From Flavobacterium cerinum (lineage in GTDB: Bacteria; Bacteroidota; Bacteroidia; Flavobacteriales; Flavobacteriaceae), in assembly GCF_004028155.1 (NCBI RefSeq), contig NZ_SBII01000007.1, positions 124,001 to 188,000 on the forward strand: DNA of 64,000 nt, read 5' to 3'. The translations under genes were made by a program, and so were the position numbers. Below, piece by piece: positions 43,832-52,338 of the stretch (its first letter is position 1; each line of letters starts with the position of its first letter). The notes under the pieces are model-generated. The model did no database searches. It saw only the letters and a list, made by a program, of their open reading frames with translations, and was not told the origin of the DNA.

Positions 43832-44650
43832 TTATGCTTTAGTGATCATAAGCTCCACTCTTCGGTCATATTCTGTGCCTTTTCCTAATGGAACAGTATT
43901 GCCATAACCTTTGTAGGTCATTCGGGTTGGAGTTATTTTTTTAGAAACCAAATACTTGTAAACTGCAAAAGCCCTGTTTTTTGAAAGTTCCCTTTTACGG
44001 GTGTCTTTATCGATGGCCTCTTTTTGAAAGGAAGGTGTACAGCATATATGCCCCTGTATTTCAAACTGAATGTTTTTATATTTCATTAAAAACTTAGCCA
44101 TTTTATCAAGTTCCTGTTTCGATTTTGTGGTAAGCTTACTACTTCCACGCTCAAAAAGTATGTTGTCCAAATAAACGCGATCTCCTGCAATTAAATCCTT
44201 TTTAAGAGCACTATATACTCCCGGCTCTAATTTAGGCGGCGGAAGCGGCTTAAAATTCACGGTAACGTCTACCCGGCGGTTTTTAGAGCGGGCTTCGGTT
44301 ACATTGTCAATATCTTCTTCAAGAAGTATACGGCCCTTGCCCTCTATAGTAACAATGATCTTGTTTTTAATGCCACGCCCCAACAGGGTGTCTCTAATAG
44401 TATTTGCCCTGTTTGTAGAAAGCTTAAAGTTATAAGCATCCTTACCTCGGTCGTCACAGTAACCATAGATCTGGATGGTTTCTATACGTGCGGTATCTAT
44501 AGCTTTAATAAATGCAACCACATTATTACCCTGCTTGTCGTCAAGATTAAATTTATTGACGTCAAAATATACCGAATAAACGGTTTCTTCCTGGGCAATT
44601 GATAAATTAGAAACTAAAAATAATAGCAGTATGTAAAGTGATCTTTTCAT
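43832..44650 (-). CDS. Secreted protein with tandem OmpA-like domains
   Basis: A 272-residue protein with a signal peptide (LLLFLVSNLSIAQ) and two consecutive OmpA C-terminal-type domains. The first spans about 25-130 (VYFDVNKFNLDD at its start, YGYCDDRGKDAYNFKLSTNRA), the second about 160-272 (LFERGSSKLTTKSK at its start, IQGHICC, LSKNRAFAVYKYL, GYGNTVPLGKG). These domains bind peptidoglycan, yet no beta-barrel or lipobox is present, so it should be a soluble periplasmic peptidoglycan binder. The ATG overlaps the kup stop by 1 base (TAATG), implying translational coupling. Confidence 0.85.
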   Translation of the reverse strand: MKRSLYILLLFLVSNLSIAQEETVYSVYFDVNKFNLDDKQGNNVVAFIKAIDTARIETIQIYGYCDDRGKDAYNFKLSTNRANTIRDTLLGRGIKNKIIVTIEGKGRILLEEDIDNVTEARSKNRRVDVTVNFKPLPPPKLEPGVYSALKKDLIAGDRVYLDNILFERGSSKLTTKSKQELDKMAKFLMKYKNIQFEIQGHICCTPSFQKEAIDKDTRKRELSKNRAFAVYKYLVSKKITPTRMTYKGYGNTVPLGKGTEYDRRVELMITKA

Positions 44651-46644
44651 TAATTTTGAGGCTGGGTTGTATTATTTTCGTCAATCCTTGCCAGATTAAT
44701 ATCTTCAGGCGGATGGATAACTATCGGATATTTTTCAACTTTAATTGAGCTGCTGTCCAAACCAAATGCACGTCCTTCAGACAGGCTGACTTTTTTCAGT
44801 ACAAAATAGATATCAAGAATAATTCTTTCATACCAAGGTAAATCGTTGTCATAAGAAAGGAATTTTTCTATAATAACAAATTTAAAGTCGCCTATTACAT
44901 TATTACGGTTAAGCGATTCATATCGGCTGGTAATATCTACTTCGCCACGTTTCACCATATCTTTTACAACGTTCTTGAACATAAGGTTAATTCTTGGAGC
45001 TACTCTAAAACCTAAGTAAAAGTCTACCCTTATAACATCATCTTCTATAATATCGCGTACACGGTATTCCATTTTATAAGGTTCATCTACCACATTTACG
45101 TGAACAAACCAGTAAATATCGGCACGTTTTGGCCTTTTTTGAAGTATCGAATAAATGATTTTCGATTCTATTTCATCCCCACGGCTTGCATTGGTCATGT
45201 ACACCAAGTGCGTAGCATATTTAGGGATCGACATGTCATTGCTAAGCTCAGACAGTACGGTTTTATAATTATCGATCTTAGTAAACTCTGTATATTCACT
45301 ACGGATGCGTTTTGCCGTAAACCATACCGACATTACTAATGCCAGTAATCCGGCAATAATAAGCGATACATAACCACCGTGGTGGAATTTACTCATGTTT
45401 GCAATAAGGAATGATATTTCGATGGTGAAATAAACAGCCATTACACCAACGATGAGTATTTTGTTGTAGCGTTTCATGACCATGTAATAACCCAATAACG
45501 TTGTTGTCATTAGCATACACAGTACAATGGCAAGACCGTAGGCGGCCTCCATATTACCTGATTCTCTAAAGTGCAGTACAATAAATACACAGCCAATAAA
45601 CAGTAACCAGTTGATAGACGGTATATAAAGCTGACCTCTTAAGTTTGATGGGAATTTAACTGATACTTTTGGCCAGAAGTTAAGCCTCATAGCCTCACTT
45701 ATAAGAGTAAATGAACCACTTATTAATGCCTGAGACGCAATAACAGCTGCCGACGTAGCGATAGCGATACCAAATGGCAGGAACCAATCCGGCATTAACA
45801 AATAGAACGGGTTACCCGGGTTTGCTGTGCTTCCGCTTAATGTAGATAATGTTTTGCCCGAATGAGCAATAAGATAAGCTCCCTGTCCAAAATAGTTAAG
45901 GACAAGCATCGATTTTACAAAAACCCAGCTTATACGAATGTTGCCTCTACCGCAGTGTCCCATGTCGCTGTATAGCGCTTCGGCTCCTGTGGTACATAGA
46001 AATACAAAACCAAGTACATAAAAACCTTCGTGGTGTATGCTCAGTAAGTGAATAGCATAATAGGGATTAAGTGCTTCGAATACTGCTACATTATGGAAAA
46101 CATGTGCAACACCTAATACACCAAGCATACCAAACCATATAAGCATCATTGGGCCAAAAAACTTACCAATAAAGGTACTTCCAAATCGCTGTATAAAGAA
46201 AAGACCAAATAATATTCCAATTACTATAGGAACGGTATCCAGTTGCGGCTGGTATTTTTTAAGACCCTCAATAGCAGAGGATACTGAGATTGGAGGCGTT
46301 ATAATTCCGTCTGCTAAAAGTGCGCTTCCCCCAATAATTGCAGGTACAATGAGCCCTTTTTTCTTGAGGCGTTTTACCAGTGTATAGAGTGAGAAAATTC
46401 CACCTTCGCCTTTGTTATCTGCCTTTAATGTTAGGAAGACATATTTTAGGGTGGTTTGTAATGTAAGTGTCCAGAAGATACAGGACAATGCGCCCAGAAC
46501 TACTTGCTCTTCAATGGGCTGGCTGCCTATTATGGCCTTCATTACGTAAAGGGGAGAGGTACCTATATCCCCGTAAATAATTCCCAAAGTAACGAGCAGT
46601 CCGCCCATTGTTACCTTGTTGAGTTGTATGTGATTGGTGCTCAC
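44650..46644 (-). CDS. kup: KUP-family potassium uptake transporter
   Basis: A 664-residue KUP/HAK/KT transporter with about 12 membrane helices in the first 440 residues and a cytoplasmic tail. The signature GIIYGDIGTSPLYV is near residue 21, and DNKGEGGIFSLYTL and YSDMGHCGRGNIRISW are also conserved. It imports potassium with protons. The -7 box TACCTTTG is 20 bases upstream of the ATG and a near-palindrome lies where the -33 element should be. The OmpA-like gene is coupled downstream. Confidence 0.95.
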   Translation of the reverse strand: MSTNHIQLNKVTMGGLLVTLGIIYGDIGTSPLYVMKAIIGSQPIEEQVVLGALSCIFWTLTLQTTLKYVFLTLKADNKGEGGIFSLYTLVKRLKKKGLIVPAIIGGSALLADGIITPPISVSSAIEGLKKYQPQLDTVPIVIGILFGLFFIQRFGSTFIGKFFGPMMLIWFGMLGVLGVAHVFHNVAVFEALNPYYAIHLLSIHHEGFYVLGFVFLCTTGAEALYSDMGHCGRGNIRISWVFVKSMLVLNYFGQGAYLIAHSGKTLSTLSGSTANPGNPFYLLMPDWFLPFGIAIATSAAVIASQALISGSFTLISEAMRLNFWPKVSVKFPSNLRGQLYIPSINWLLFIGCVFIVLHFRESGNMEAAYGLAIVLCMLMTTTLLGYYMVMKRYNKILIVGVMAVYFTIEISFLIANMSKFHHGGYVSLIIAGLLALVMSVWFTAKRIRSEYTEFTKIDNYKTVLSELSNDMSIPKYATHLVYMTNASRGDEIESKIIYSILQKRPKRADIYWFVHVNVVDEPYKMEYRVRDIIEDDVIRVDFYLGFRVAPRINLMFKNVVKDMVKRGEVDITSRYESLNRNNVIGDFKFVIIEKFLSYDNDLPWYERIILDIYFVLKKVSLSEGRAFGLDSSSIKVEKYPIVIHPPEDINLARIDENNTTQPQN

Positions 46645-46664
46645 GATAAATTTGGATTAAACGA

Positions 46665-46672
46665 CAAAGGTA
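46665..46672 (-). promoter_or_regulatory. -7 box (TACCTTTG) of kup
   Basis: An exact minus-strand TAnnTTTG match, 20 bases upstream of the kup ATG. Confidence 0.62.
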
Positions 46673-46689
46673 TATGTTTTTAGAAAATT

Positions 46690-46706
46690 TGTGGGGTTAA
46701 CCCACA
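46690..46706. promoter_or_regulatory. Near-palindrome upstream of kup; candidate operator
   Basis: TGTGGGGTTAACCCACA: a perfect GGGTTAACCC core (46694-46703) with outer TGTG/CACA arms that pair if one G is skipped. It overlaps the expected -33 position relative to the kup -7 box, so a bound protein could block or replace that contact. Confidence 0.4.
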
Positions 46707-46721
46707 ATAATTTAGTTTTAA

Positions 46722-46760
46722 TAAAAAACCCCTCGCCTGTAACAGGAAAGGGGATGAGGT
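46722..46760 (-). terminator. Terminator of the S41 peptidase gene
   Basis: On the minus strand, CCCCT/AGGGG and CCTG/CAGG stems interrupted by a 2-base mismatch, then T6, immediately after the S41 stop. Confidence 0.8.
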
Positions 46761-46761
46761 T

Positions 46762-48396
46762 TTATTTTGAAAGAAGTTTGTTATATTCTGCACTATTTGC
46801 AAGCAATGCCACCGATTTTTGGATCTCAGAATTACTTGTAGTATAATACTTGTAAAGGCCTTCTTTGTATTGGTAACGTTTAATAAGCTCGTCCAGTAAC
46901 AGCTGTTTTATTTCCTGTTTGTTGGTATTAAGCTCTTTTTCTTCGCTCTTTTTCAGGGCAGCAAGTAATAGCTGATACTCAGCATTGATGTTAGCATCAA
47001 TTTTTTCTTTCTTCGCCACTTCCATAGCTGCTTTTAATGCTTTTTCTGTCTCTGTGTCAAACTCAAATTTATCTTTTTTAAGCGATTGTTTCAACGCTTC
47101 AAAGTCGGCATCGGTAACATTCGGAATGGTAGATAAAGTTGGGTTTTTGTAGTAATAGGTTGTAGCATAATTAAATATACCATCATTTTTTATCAAAGCA
47201 TCAGCAATAGCACTCTGTTTTGATTCGTCCAACTGAACATCCGGCAATATACCACCGCCATCATATACCGTTCTTCCTTTTTTGGTTTTAAAGGCATTAT
47301 AATCTTTTTTATCAATACGAATAGCTTTACCGTCTACATCTTTATGAGCATAATCTAAAGCCTGGATACCACGTCCCGAAGGTGTATAATAACGTGAAAT
47401 AGTAACTTTAACCTGTGTTCCATAAGTAAGATCCAGCGGACGCTGTACTAATCCTTTTCCAAAACTCCTACTGCCCACAATAACGGCACGGTCGAGATCC
47501 TGTAAAGCGCCTGCAACAATTTCAGATGCAGAAGCACTGCTTCCGTCTACTAAAACTACCAAAGGAATCTCTGTATCTACAGGAGGTTTCTGGGTTTTAT
47601 AAGTATTGTTGTAGTTCTCGTTTTTAGATTTAGTGGTAACAATGATCTCGTTTTGAGGCACAAACAGGTTGCAAATGTTTACCGCTTCATTAAGCAGTCC
47701 GCCCGGGTTACCTCTAAGATCCAGTATAATATTTTTTGCACCGTCTGCTTTAAGCTGTAGTAAAGCTGCTTTTGTTTCGCTCGACGCTTTAGCATTGAAC
47801 TGCGTTAAAACAATGTATCCGGTTTCTTTGCCTACCATAGCAAAGAAAGGTACAGCCTTAATATCTACAGAGTTAAGTATTATTTTTGTTGAAAAGGTTT
47901 TGCCCTGGCGCATGTATTTTATATCTACTGCAGTATTCTTGCTGCCTTTAAGCAGTTCGCCGGCATCTTCTTTAAACTCGGCAAGATTAATATCGCCAAT
48001 TTGTATTATTTCGTCTCCGGCTTTTAGTCCCGCTTTATCTGCAGGATAATCTTTATAAGGCTCTTTAATTATAAGTTTGCCTTCTTTTCTTGTTATCAGT
48101 GCGCCTATACCGGTATATTCTCCGGTGTTGTTTATTTTAAACTTGGCAACATCCTGCTCGTTAAAGTAAACAGTATACGGGTCAAGATCTGTCAGCATAT
48201 TTTTTATGGCTTTATCCATAAGCTGCCCAGGGTTTACCTCGTCTACATAGTTGTTATTTACAGTTTTGTATAGCGTGGTAAATATCTCTATTTGTTTTGC
48301 GATCTCAAAAAAGTCGTCCTTGAAACTGGACCCTACAAACAGGAAACCTGCGGCTATAACCGGCAGCACATATTTCTTTTTCATACCTTTTAGCAT
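46762..48396 (-). CDS. C-terminal processing (S41) periplasmic protease
   Basis: A 544-residue protease. A hydrophobic N-terminus (YVLPVIAAGFLFVGSSF) serves as signal or anchor, followed by a PDZ domain (about 90-170, IIQIGDINLAEF) and the S41 core with VDGSSASASEIVAGAL (catalytic serine) and VGSRSFGKGLVQ (catalytic lysine), and GNPGGLLNEAVNICNLF upstream. The C-terminal 150 residues are helical. It should trim C-termini of exported proteins. The start at 48396 is 2 bases after the DUF4349 stop; an ATG at 48384 is an alternative. Confidence 0.93.
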   Translation of the reverse strand: MLKGMKKKYVLPVIAAGFLFVGSSFKDDFFEIAKQIEIFTTLYKTVNNNYVDEVNPGQLMDKAIKNMLTDLDPYTVYFNEQDVAKFKINNTGEYTGIGALITRKEGKLIIKEPYKDYPADKAGLKAGDEIIQIGDINLAEFKEDAGELLKGSKNTAVDIKYMRQGKTFSTKIILNSVDIKAVPFFAMVGKETGYIVLTQFNAKASSETKAALLQLKADGAKNIILDLRGNPGGLLNEAVNICNLFVPQNEIIVTTKSKNENYNNTYKTQKPPVDTEIPLVVLVDGSSASASEIVAGALQDLDRAVIVGSRSFGKGLVQRPLDLTYGTQVKVTISRYYTPSGRGIQALDYAHKDVDGKAIRIDKKDYNAFKTKKGRTVYDGGGILPDVQLDESKQSAIADALIKNDGIFNYATTYYYKNPTLSTIPNVTDADFEALKQSLKKDKFEFDTETEKALKAAMEVAKKEKIDANINAEYQLLLAALKKSEEKELNTNKQEIKQLLLDELIKRYQYKEGLYKYYTTSNSEIQKSVALLANSAEYNKLLSK

Positions 48397-48397
48397 A

Positions 48398-49228
48398 CTA
48401 TTTCTTTTTCTTTAATTTTTTCCTGACGATGTAAAATGCAATTACGAAAATAAGGATAAAAGGCCAAAAGTACAGTAAATCAATAAAGAAACTTGAAATA
48501 CTGTTAAATCCGGATTTTACAGCGTTCCATATTTTAGAACCGTACGATACTGTAGCGTCTGGCAGTTCGGCGGTTTTCTTATAAAATTCAAGGTTTATGG
48601 TACTTAAAGCCACACGGTTTTTCATGTACCGAAGCTGACCTTCTTTTGCCTCGATTTCTTCACGAATGGCCGATAGCTCTTTTTCGATCTCCAGTATTTC
48701 CGATACTTTTTTGGCTTTTCCAATAAGTTCCAGATAACGGGCTTCCAATACTTTTTTGGCTTTTAATCTTGCTTCTGTATCTACATACTGTTCTGTAACA
48801 TCTTCAGACGAGATTTCTTTGGCATCAAAATATTTTACGCCTTTACTGATTTCTGCAATAAAAGATTCAAAATGCTGTGACGGAATCCTTACAATCATAC
48901 TTCTTGTTAGTGTATAATCGCTATTTCCTTCGGCATCAGATTGTATTTGTGCCTTATATTTTTTTACAGCATTTTTTACAGCATCAGCAGTTACCAAAAG
49001 ATCTTCAGTCTCAAATCGGATACTGGCATTTTTAATGATCTTTTGTGACGTATAATCTGTTTCAGGCATGGCATCTTGAGCCGATTTACCACTATTCTCT
49101 ATGGGTGCTGTCACAGGCGATTCATCAACAGCAACGGCTTCTGATACGGTAAATTGTTCAACAGGGGTGGTCTTGTTGCAGGCTGTTAGTGCTAACAGCA
49201 GCATTACAGCAGAGATTGTTCTTTTCAT
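48398..49228 (-). CDS. DUF4349 lipoprotein
   Basis: About 276 residues from the ATG at 49228, giving MKRTISAVMLLLALTAC, a clean lipobox. The DUF4349 core follows: IIKNASIRFETEDLLVTADAV (in parts: IIKNASIRFE, TEDLLVTADAV), a helical hairpin (VEQYVDTEARL is absent; VTEQYVDTEARLKAKK is present at about 145-160), LEIEKELSAIREEIEAKEGQ, and a C-terminal membrane helix (FIDLLYFWPFILIFVIAFYI). Family function is unknown. It is upstream of and likely co-transcribed with the S41 protease gene (1-base gap). Confidence 0.88.
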   Translation of the reverse strand: MKRTISAVMLLLALTACNKTTPVEQFTVSEAVAVDESPVTAPIENSGKSAQDAMPETDYTSQKIIKNASIRFETEDLLVTADAVKNAVKKYKAQIQSDAEGNSDYTLTRSMIVRIPSQHFESFIAEISKGVKYFDAKEISSEDVTEQYVDTEARLKAKKVLEARYLELIGKAKKVSEILEIEKELSAIREEIEAKEGQLRYMKNRVALSTINLEFYKKTAELPDATVSYGSKIWNAVKSGFNSISSFFIDLLYFWPFILIFVIAFYIVRKKLKKKK

Positions 49229-49298
49229 AGTTGGCAGGTGATTTACCCTACAACGCAAAAAACATCCTGCTTAGTACAAGTTGCTAAAAAGTAATGGT

Positions 49299-49682
49299 TT
49301 AGAGTTCTTCCTGTGCGGCAAACTTTTCAAAAAGCTGAATGGTTTTTGTGTTTATCTCTTCAAAAGAAAGTCGGTCTTTTGTTTGATAAAAAAACATAAA
49401 CGCATACGGTTTATCCAGCCTGTTTATAATAATGTGTTTGTGGTGACGATAGGTTTCGCGTAATACACGCTTAAAGTAATTACGGTCGTGGGCTTTTTTT
49501 AAATGTTTTTTAGAAACAGAAACCCCCATTTTAAGAGGCACATCTTCAATATTTTCCAGAGGAATATACACCAGGCGCAGCGGATATTTAGAAACCGTTT
49601 TTCCTTCGGTAAACATACGGTCTATCGTGGTTCGGCTTTTAAGCTTTTCATTTTTGGGGTAGGTAAGAGGCCTGTTTTCCAT
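49299..49682 (-). CDS. rnpA: Ribonuclease P protein component
   Basis: A 127-residue RnpA. The RNR-type motif appears as KKHLKKAHDRNYFKRVLRET (about 66-85), with the conserved Lys/Arg face that binds the P RNA; the start YPKNEKLKSRTTIDRMF is also typical. It is the protein subunit of the tRNA 5'-processing enzyme. Unlike in most bacteria it is not next to rpmH. A TACCTTTG box ends 4 bases before the ATG, so the mRNA probably has almost no leader. DUF4349 lies 70 bases downstream. Confidence 0.95.
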   Translation of the reverse strand: MENRPLTYPKNEKLKSRTTIDRMFTEGKTVSKYPLRLVYIPLENIEDVPLKMGVSVSKKHLKKAHDRNYFKRVLRETYRHHKHIIINRLDKPYAFMFFYQTKDRLSFEEINTKTIQLFEKFAAQEEL

Positions 49683-49686
49683 GTGG

Positions 49687-49694
49687 CAAAGGTA
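49687..49694 (-). promoter_or_regulatory. -7 box (TACCTTTG) of rnpA, 4 bases from the start codon
   Basis: Minus-strand TACCTTTG, then CCAC, then ATG, the same tight spacing as at holB. Confidence 0.6.
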
Positions 49695-49752
49695 GTATTT
49701 AGAATTTAAAATTATGCCATCTGATGTTGGTCAAATTTTAAAGGCAGCATAA

Positions 49753-49788
49753 CAAAAAACCCCTCTGACTGTTTCCGTCAGAGGGGTT
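49753..49788 (-). terminator. Terminator after the small secreted protein gene
   Basis: A 10-bp stem (CCCCTCTGAC / GTCAGAGGGG) with a 7-base loop and a minus-strand T6, between the 80-residue protein and rnpA. Confidence 0.88.
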
Positions 49789-49844
49789 CTAAAAGCAAAT
49801 CCAGTAAAACAATCTGCTCTTAATTATATATAGGCACTAAAAAA

Positions 49845-50087
49845 TTAGTTAGATTTTTTAGCTGGTTCAGCCTTTTTAGTTTCAACTTTCTTCTCTTTTA
49901 CAACGGCTTCTTTTTTTACTGGTTCAGCAGCTGGTTGTGGTTTAGCTGTTTGAGCCGGAGCCTCTTTTGCAACTGGTGCAGCAGGCGCTGTAACTGGTGT
50001 TGGTTTTTTTTCAGCTTGTTTTGGTTGTTCTTGTGCCATTGCTACAACTCCTGTAAGCATCACTGCACTTAAAATTAAATTTTTCAT
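49845..50087 (-). CDS. Small secreted Ala/Pro/Lys-rich protein
   Basis: An 80-residue protein: signal peptide MKNLILSAVMLTGVVAMAQ, then about 60 residues made almost wholly of Ala, Pro, Lys, Glu, Val and Gln, with no aromatic residues. It should be exported and disordered, possibly lysine-rich enough to bind acidic polymers. I do not recognise a family. It has its own terminator. The 295-base stretch upstream (50088-50382) has only the M1 peptidase terminator and no visible gene. Confidence 0.7.
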   Translation of the reverse strand: MKNLILSAVMLTGVVAMAQEQPKQAEKKPTPVTAPAAPVAKEAPAQTAKPQPAAEPVKKEAVVKEKKVETKKAEPAKKSN

Positions 50088-50333
50088 ATCGGATAATTTT
50101 TTTAATTACGTTTTTATACCAGTACATAAGACAAGATTAATGCCGCTATACTATCGTGACATAAAATTCTATTTAATATTTAATTTAATTAATTGTTTTT
50201 CAGATGCTTATAGTTTTATCTGTAATACTTACGATCTCTATGCCTGAACCTTATCAATCTGGGGAATGTGTAGAATTTTGAGGAAATTATTGTGGAATTT
50301 TTGTGTTATAAACGAGATATCTGTATTTAGTGC

Positions 50334-50364
50334 ATAAAAAAAGCAGCACCTAAGTGCTGCTTTT
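50334..50364 (-). terminator. Terminator of the M1 peptidase gene
   Basis: On the minus strand, a 9-bp stem (AAGCAGCAC / GTGCTGCTT) with a CTAA-type tetraloop, followed by T-rich sequence, 19 bases after the stop. Confidence 0.9.
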
Positions 50365-50382
50365 AAAATTTATATGCTGTAA

Positions 50383-52275
50383 TTACGGCTTAGGCGTGTA
50401 AACGTTGTTTTCTTTATTCACATCGGCCATTGTTTCGCTAGGATCGATCATCATTACCTTAACCGTTTTTAAAGGTCTGTTAATAGTAAATTCAAATGTT
50501 GGATACGACCAGTCCCAGTTGCCAAGAATCGTTCTTTTTAAGTTAGGGAACGGATTGTCTTTTATGTAACGCATCATTTGTAATGGTACATAAAAACTTT
50601 CCTGTGAGCCATCTTCATATACTGCTATAATGTCTATAGGCATTGGCATACGTCCAATTCTTTGCAGGGTTACTTTTGTGTTATTGCCCTCTTCGCTAAG
50701 TTTTAAGCTATAATCAATAGTATTGGTAGTTTGTGTCCAGTCCTGTAGGTACCAGTCAAGGTGAGCTCCTGTTATTTTTTCGGCAGTACGCTTAACGTCG
50801 TTTGGTGTAGGGTGGGTAAACTTATAATCAGCATAATAGCGCTTTATAGTTTCATTCAGTTTGTCCTGACCAATTATATAGCCCAGCTGTGCCAGGAAAA
50901 TTTCTCCTTTGCTGTAAGCTGTGATACCATAGATCATGTTTTCTTCAAAACGATCCGGGTGTGTAGTTTGTGGCTGCTCTCTTCCAGTCGATACCATGTA
51001 GTAGTAGTTTGAATAAGCGTCGGCAAACGGACTTGATTCCAGTTCTTTCGGATCTTTTGGAGGCAGTACTGTGCGCATAGCAAGATCTGAAATGTAAGAT
51101 GTAAACCCTTCATCCATCCATTCGTGTTTCGATTCATTACTTGCCAGTACATGCTGGAACCAAGAGTGGGCAAACTCATGGGCTGTAACGCCCACCAGGC
51201 TGCCGTAGCTGCGGTTTCCGGTAATTAGGGTACACATGGCATACTCCATACCGCCATCTCCGCCCTGAACCACTGAATATTGCTTGTATGGGTATGGGCC
51301 TACATGTTTGTTAAAGAAAGCAAGAAGCTCGGCCGTTTTTGGCTGCATCTTTTTCCAGTTCTCCAGGTACTTAGGGTTGTTTTTGTAGAAAAAGTGAAGT
51401 TCTACATTGTTTTCACCCAGTATCATGTCGTGAATATATTCTTTATCGGCACCCCAGGCAAAATCGTGCACGTTTGGTGCTACAAAATGCCATGTAAGGG
51501 TTTTAGCTTTTTTAGGATAAGTAACTTCTACACCTTTGTCCTGGTATCCTTTACCTATCTCGTTCTTGTTTTGTAAATAACCGCTTCCGCCAATGGTGTA
51601 ATCCTTATCGATAGTGATCTTTACATCAAAGTTACCCCATACCCCATGAAATTCACGGGCAATGTATGGATCTGCATGCCAGCCTTCAAAATCATATTCG
51701 GCCATTTTAGGATACCACTGTGTCATTGACAATGCTACACCTTCATCAGAATTTCTTCCGCTTCGGCGAATTTGCAATGGCACCTGACCTTCAAAATCAA
51801 GCGTTAGTACAGTCGATTTTCCAGGTAATAAAGGTTTAGCAAGATTTACTTCAAGTATAGTTCCGGCTACTTTATTTGCAGCAACGGCACCGTCCTGTTT
51901 CAGGTTGGTAATTTTCAGGTAGCCTATCTCATCCGGTTTAAGGGTACTGATACGGCTTTCGGTAACGGTTTTTGTACCGGTCTTAAAGCTTTTTACCATT
52001 CTTTTGTCAGGATCTGCAATGGCTTTTAGTCGTGCATCCATCTCGCTGCCCGGCTGGAAAGCATTGTTGTACAAATGATAAAAAACACGGTCTAAAGTGT
52101 CTTTAGAATTGTTGGTATATACCAGTTCCTGTTTTCCTGCATAGCGGTATGTTTTTACATCCATGGAAAGTTCCATTTTGTAATCTACATGCTGCTGCCA
52201 GTAACCCGGGTTGGGATTATTTTGAGCATAAAGGCCTGAAACCGTTAATACTGCAAGTAATAGTAATTTTTTCAT
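50383..52275 (-). CDS. M1-family zinc metallopeptidase
   Basis: A 630-residue secreted peptidase with signal peptide (LLLLAVLTVSGLYAQ). The zinc motif is VTAHEFAHSWFQH, with the third ligand in WMDEGFTSYISD 18 residues on. The exopeptidase motif is GGDGGMEYAM in place of GAMEN. A beta-rich N-terminal domain and a helical C-terminal part follow the M1 pattern. It cleaves N-terminal residues from peptides in the periplasm or outside. It lies 63 bases downstream of the S8 gene but is separated from it by a terminator. Confidence 0.93.
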   Translation of the reverse strand: MKKLLLLAVLTVSGLYAQNNPNPGYWQQHVDYKMELSMDVKTYRYAGKQELVYTNNSKDTLDRVFYHLYNNAFQPGSEMDARLKAIADPDKRMVKSFKTGTKTVTESRISTLKPDEIGYLKITNLKQDGAVAANKVAGTILEVNLAKPLLPGKSTVLTLDFEGQVPLQIRRSGRNSDEGVALSMTQWYPKMAEYDFEGWHADPYIAREFHGVWGNFDVKITIDKDYTIGGSGYLQNKNEIGKGYQDKGVEVTYPKKAKTLTWHFVAPNVHDFAWGADKEYIHDMILGENNVELHFFYKNNPKYLENWKKMQPKTAELLAFFNKHVGPYPYKQYSVVQGGDGGMEYAMCTLITGNRSYGSLVGVTAHEFAHSWFQHVLASNESKHEWMDEGFTSYISDLAMRTVLPPKDPKELESSPFADAYSNYYYMVSTGREQPQTTHPDRFEENMIYGITAYSKGEIFLAQLGYIIGQDKLNETIKRYYADYKFTHPTPNDVKRTAEKITGAHLDWYLQDWTQTTNTIDYSLKLSEEGNNTKVTLQRIGRMPMPIDIIAVYEDGSQESFYVPLQMMRYIKDNPFPNLKRTILGNWDWSYPTFEFTINRPLKTVKVMMIDPSETMADVNKENNVYTPKP

Positions 52276-52283
52276 GGGTTAAA

Positions 52284-52318
52284 AATAAAAAAAATGGAAG
52301 GGATTGCGCCCTTCCATT
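52284..52318 (-). terminator. Terminator of the S8 peptidase gene
   Basis: On the minus strand, a 9-bp stem (ATGGAAGGG / CCCTTCCAT) with a 6-base loop, then T8, between the S8 stop and the M1 start. Confidence 0.88.
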
Positions 52319-52338
52319 AGTGAAAAATTTATAGTGTC

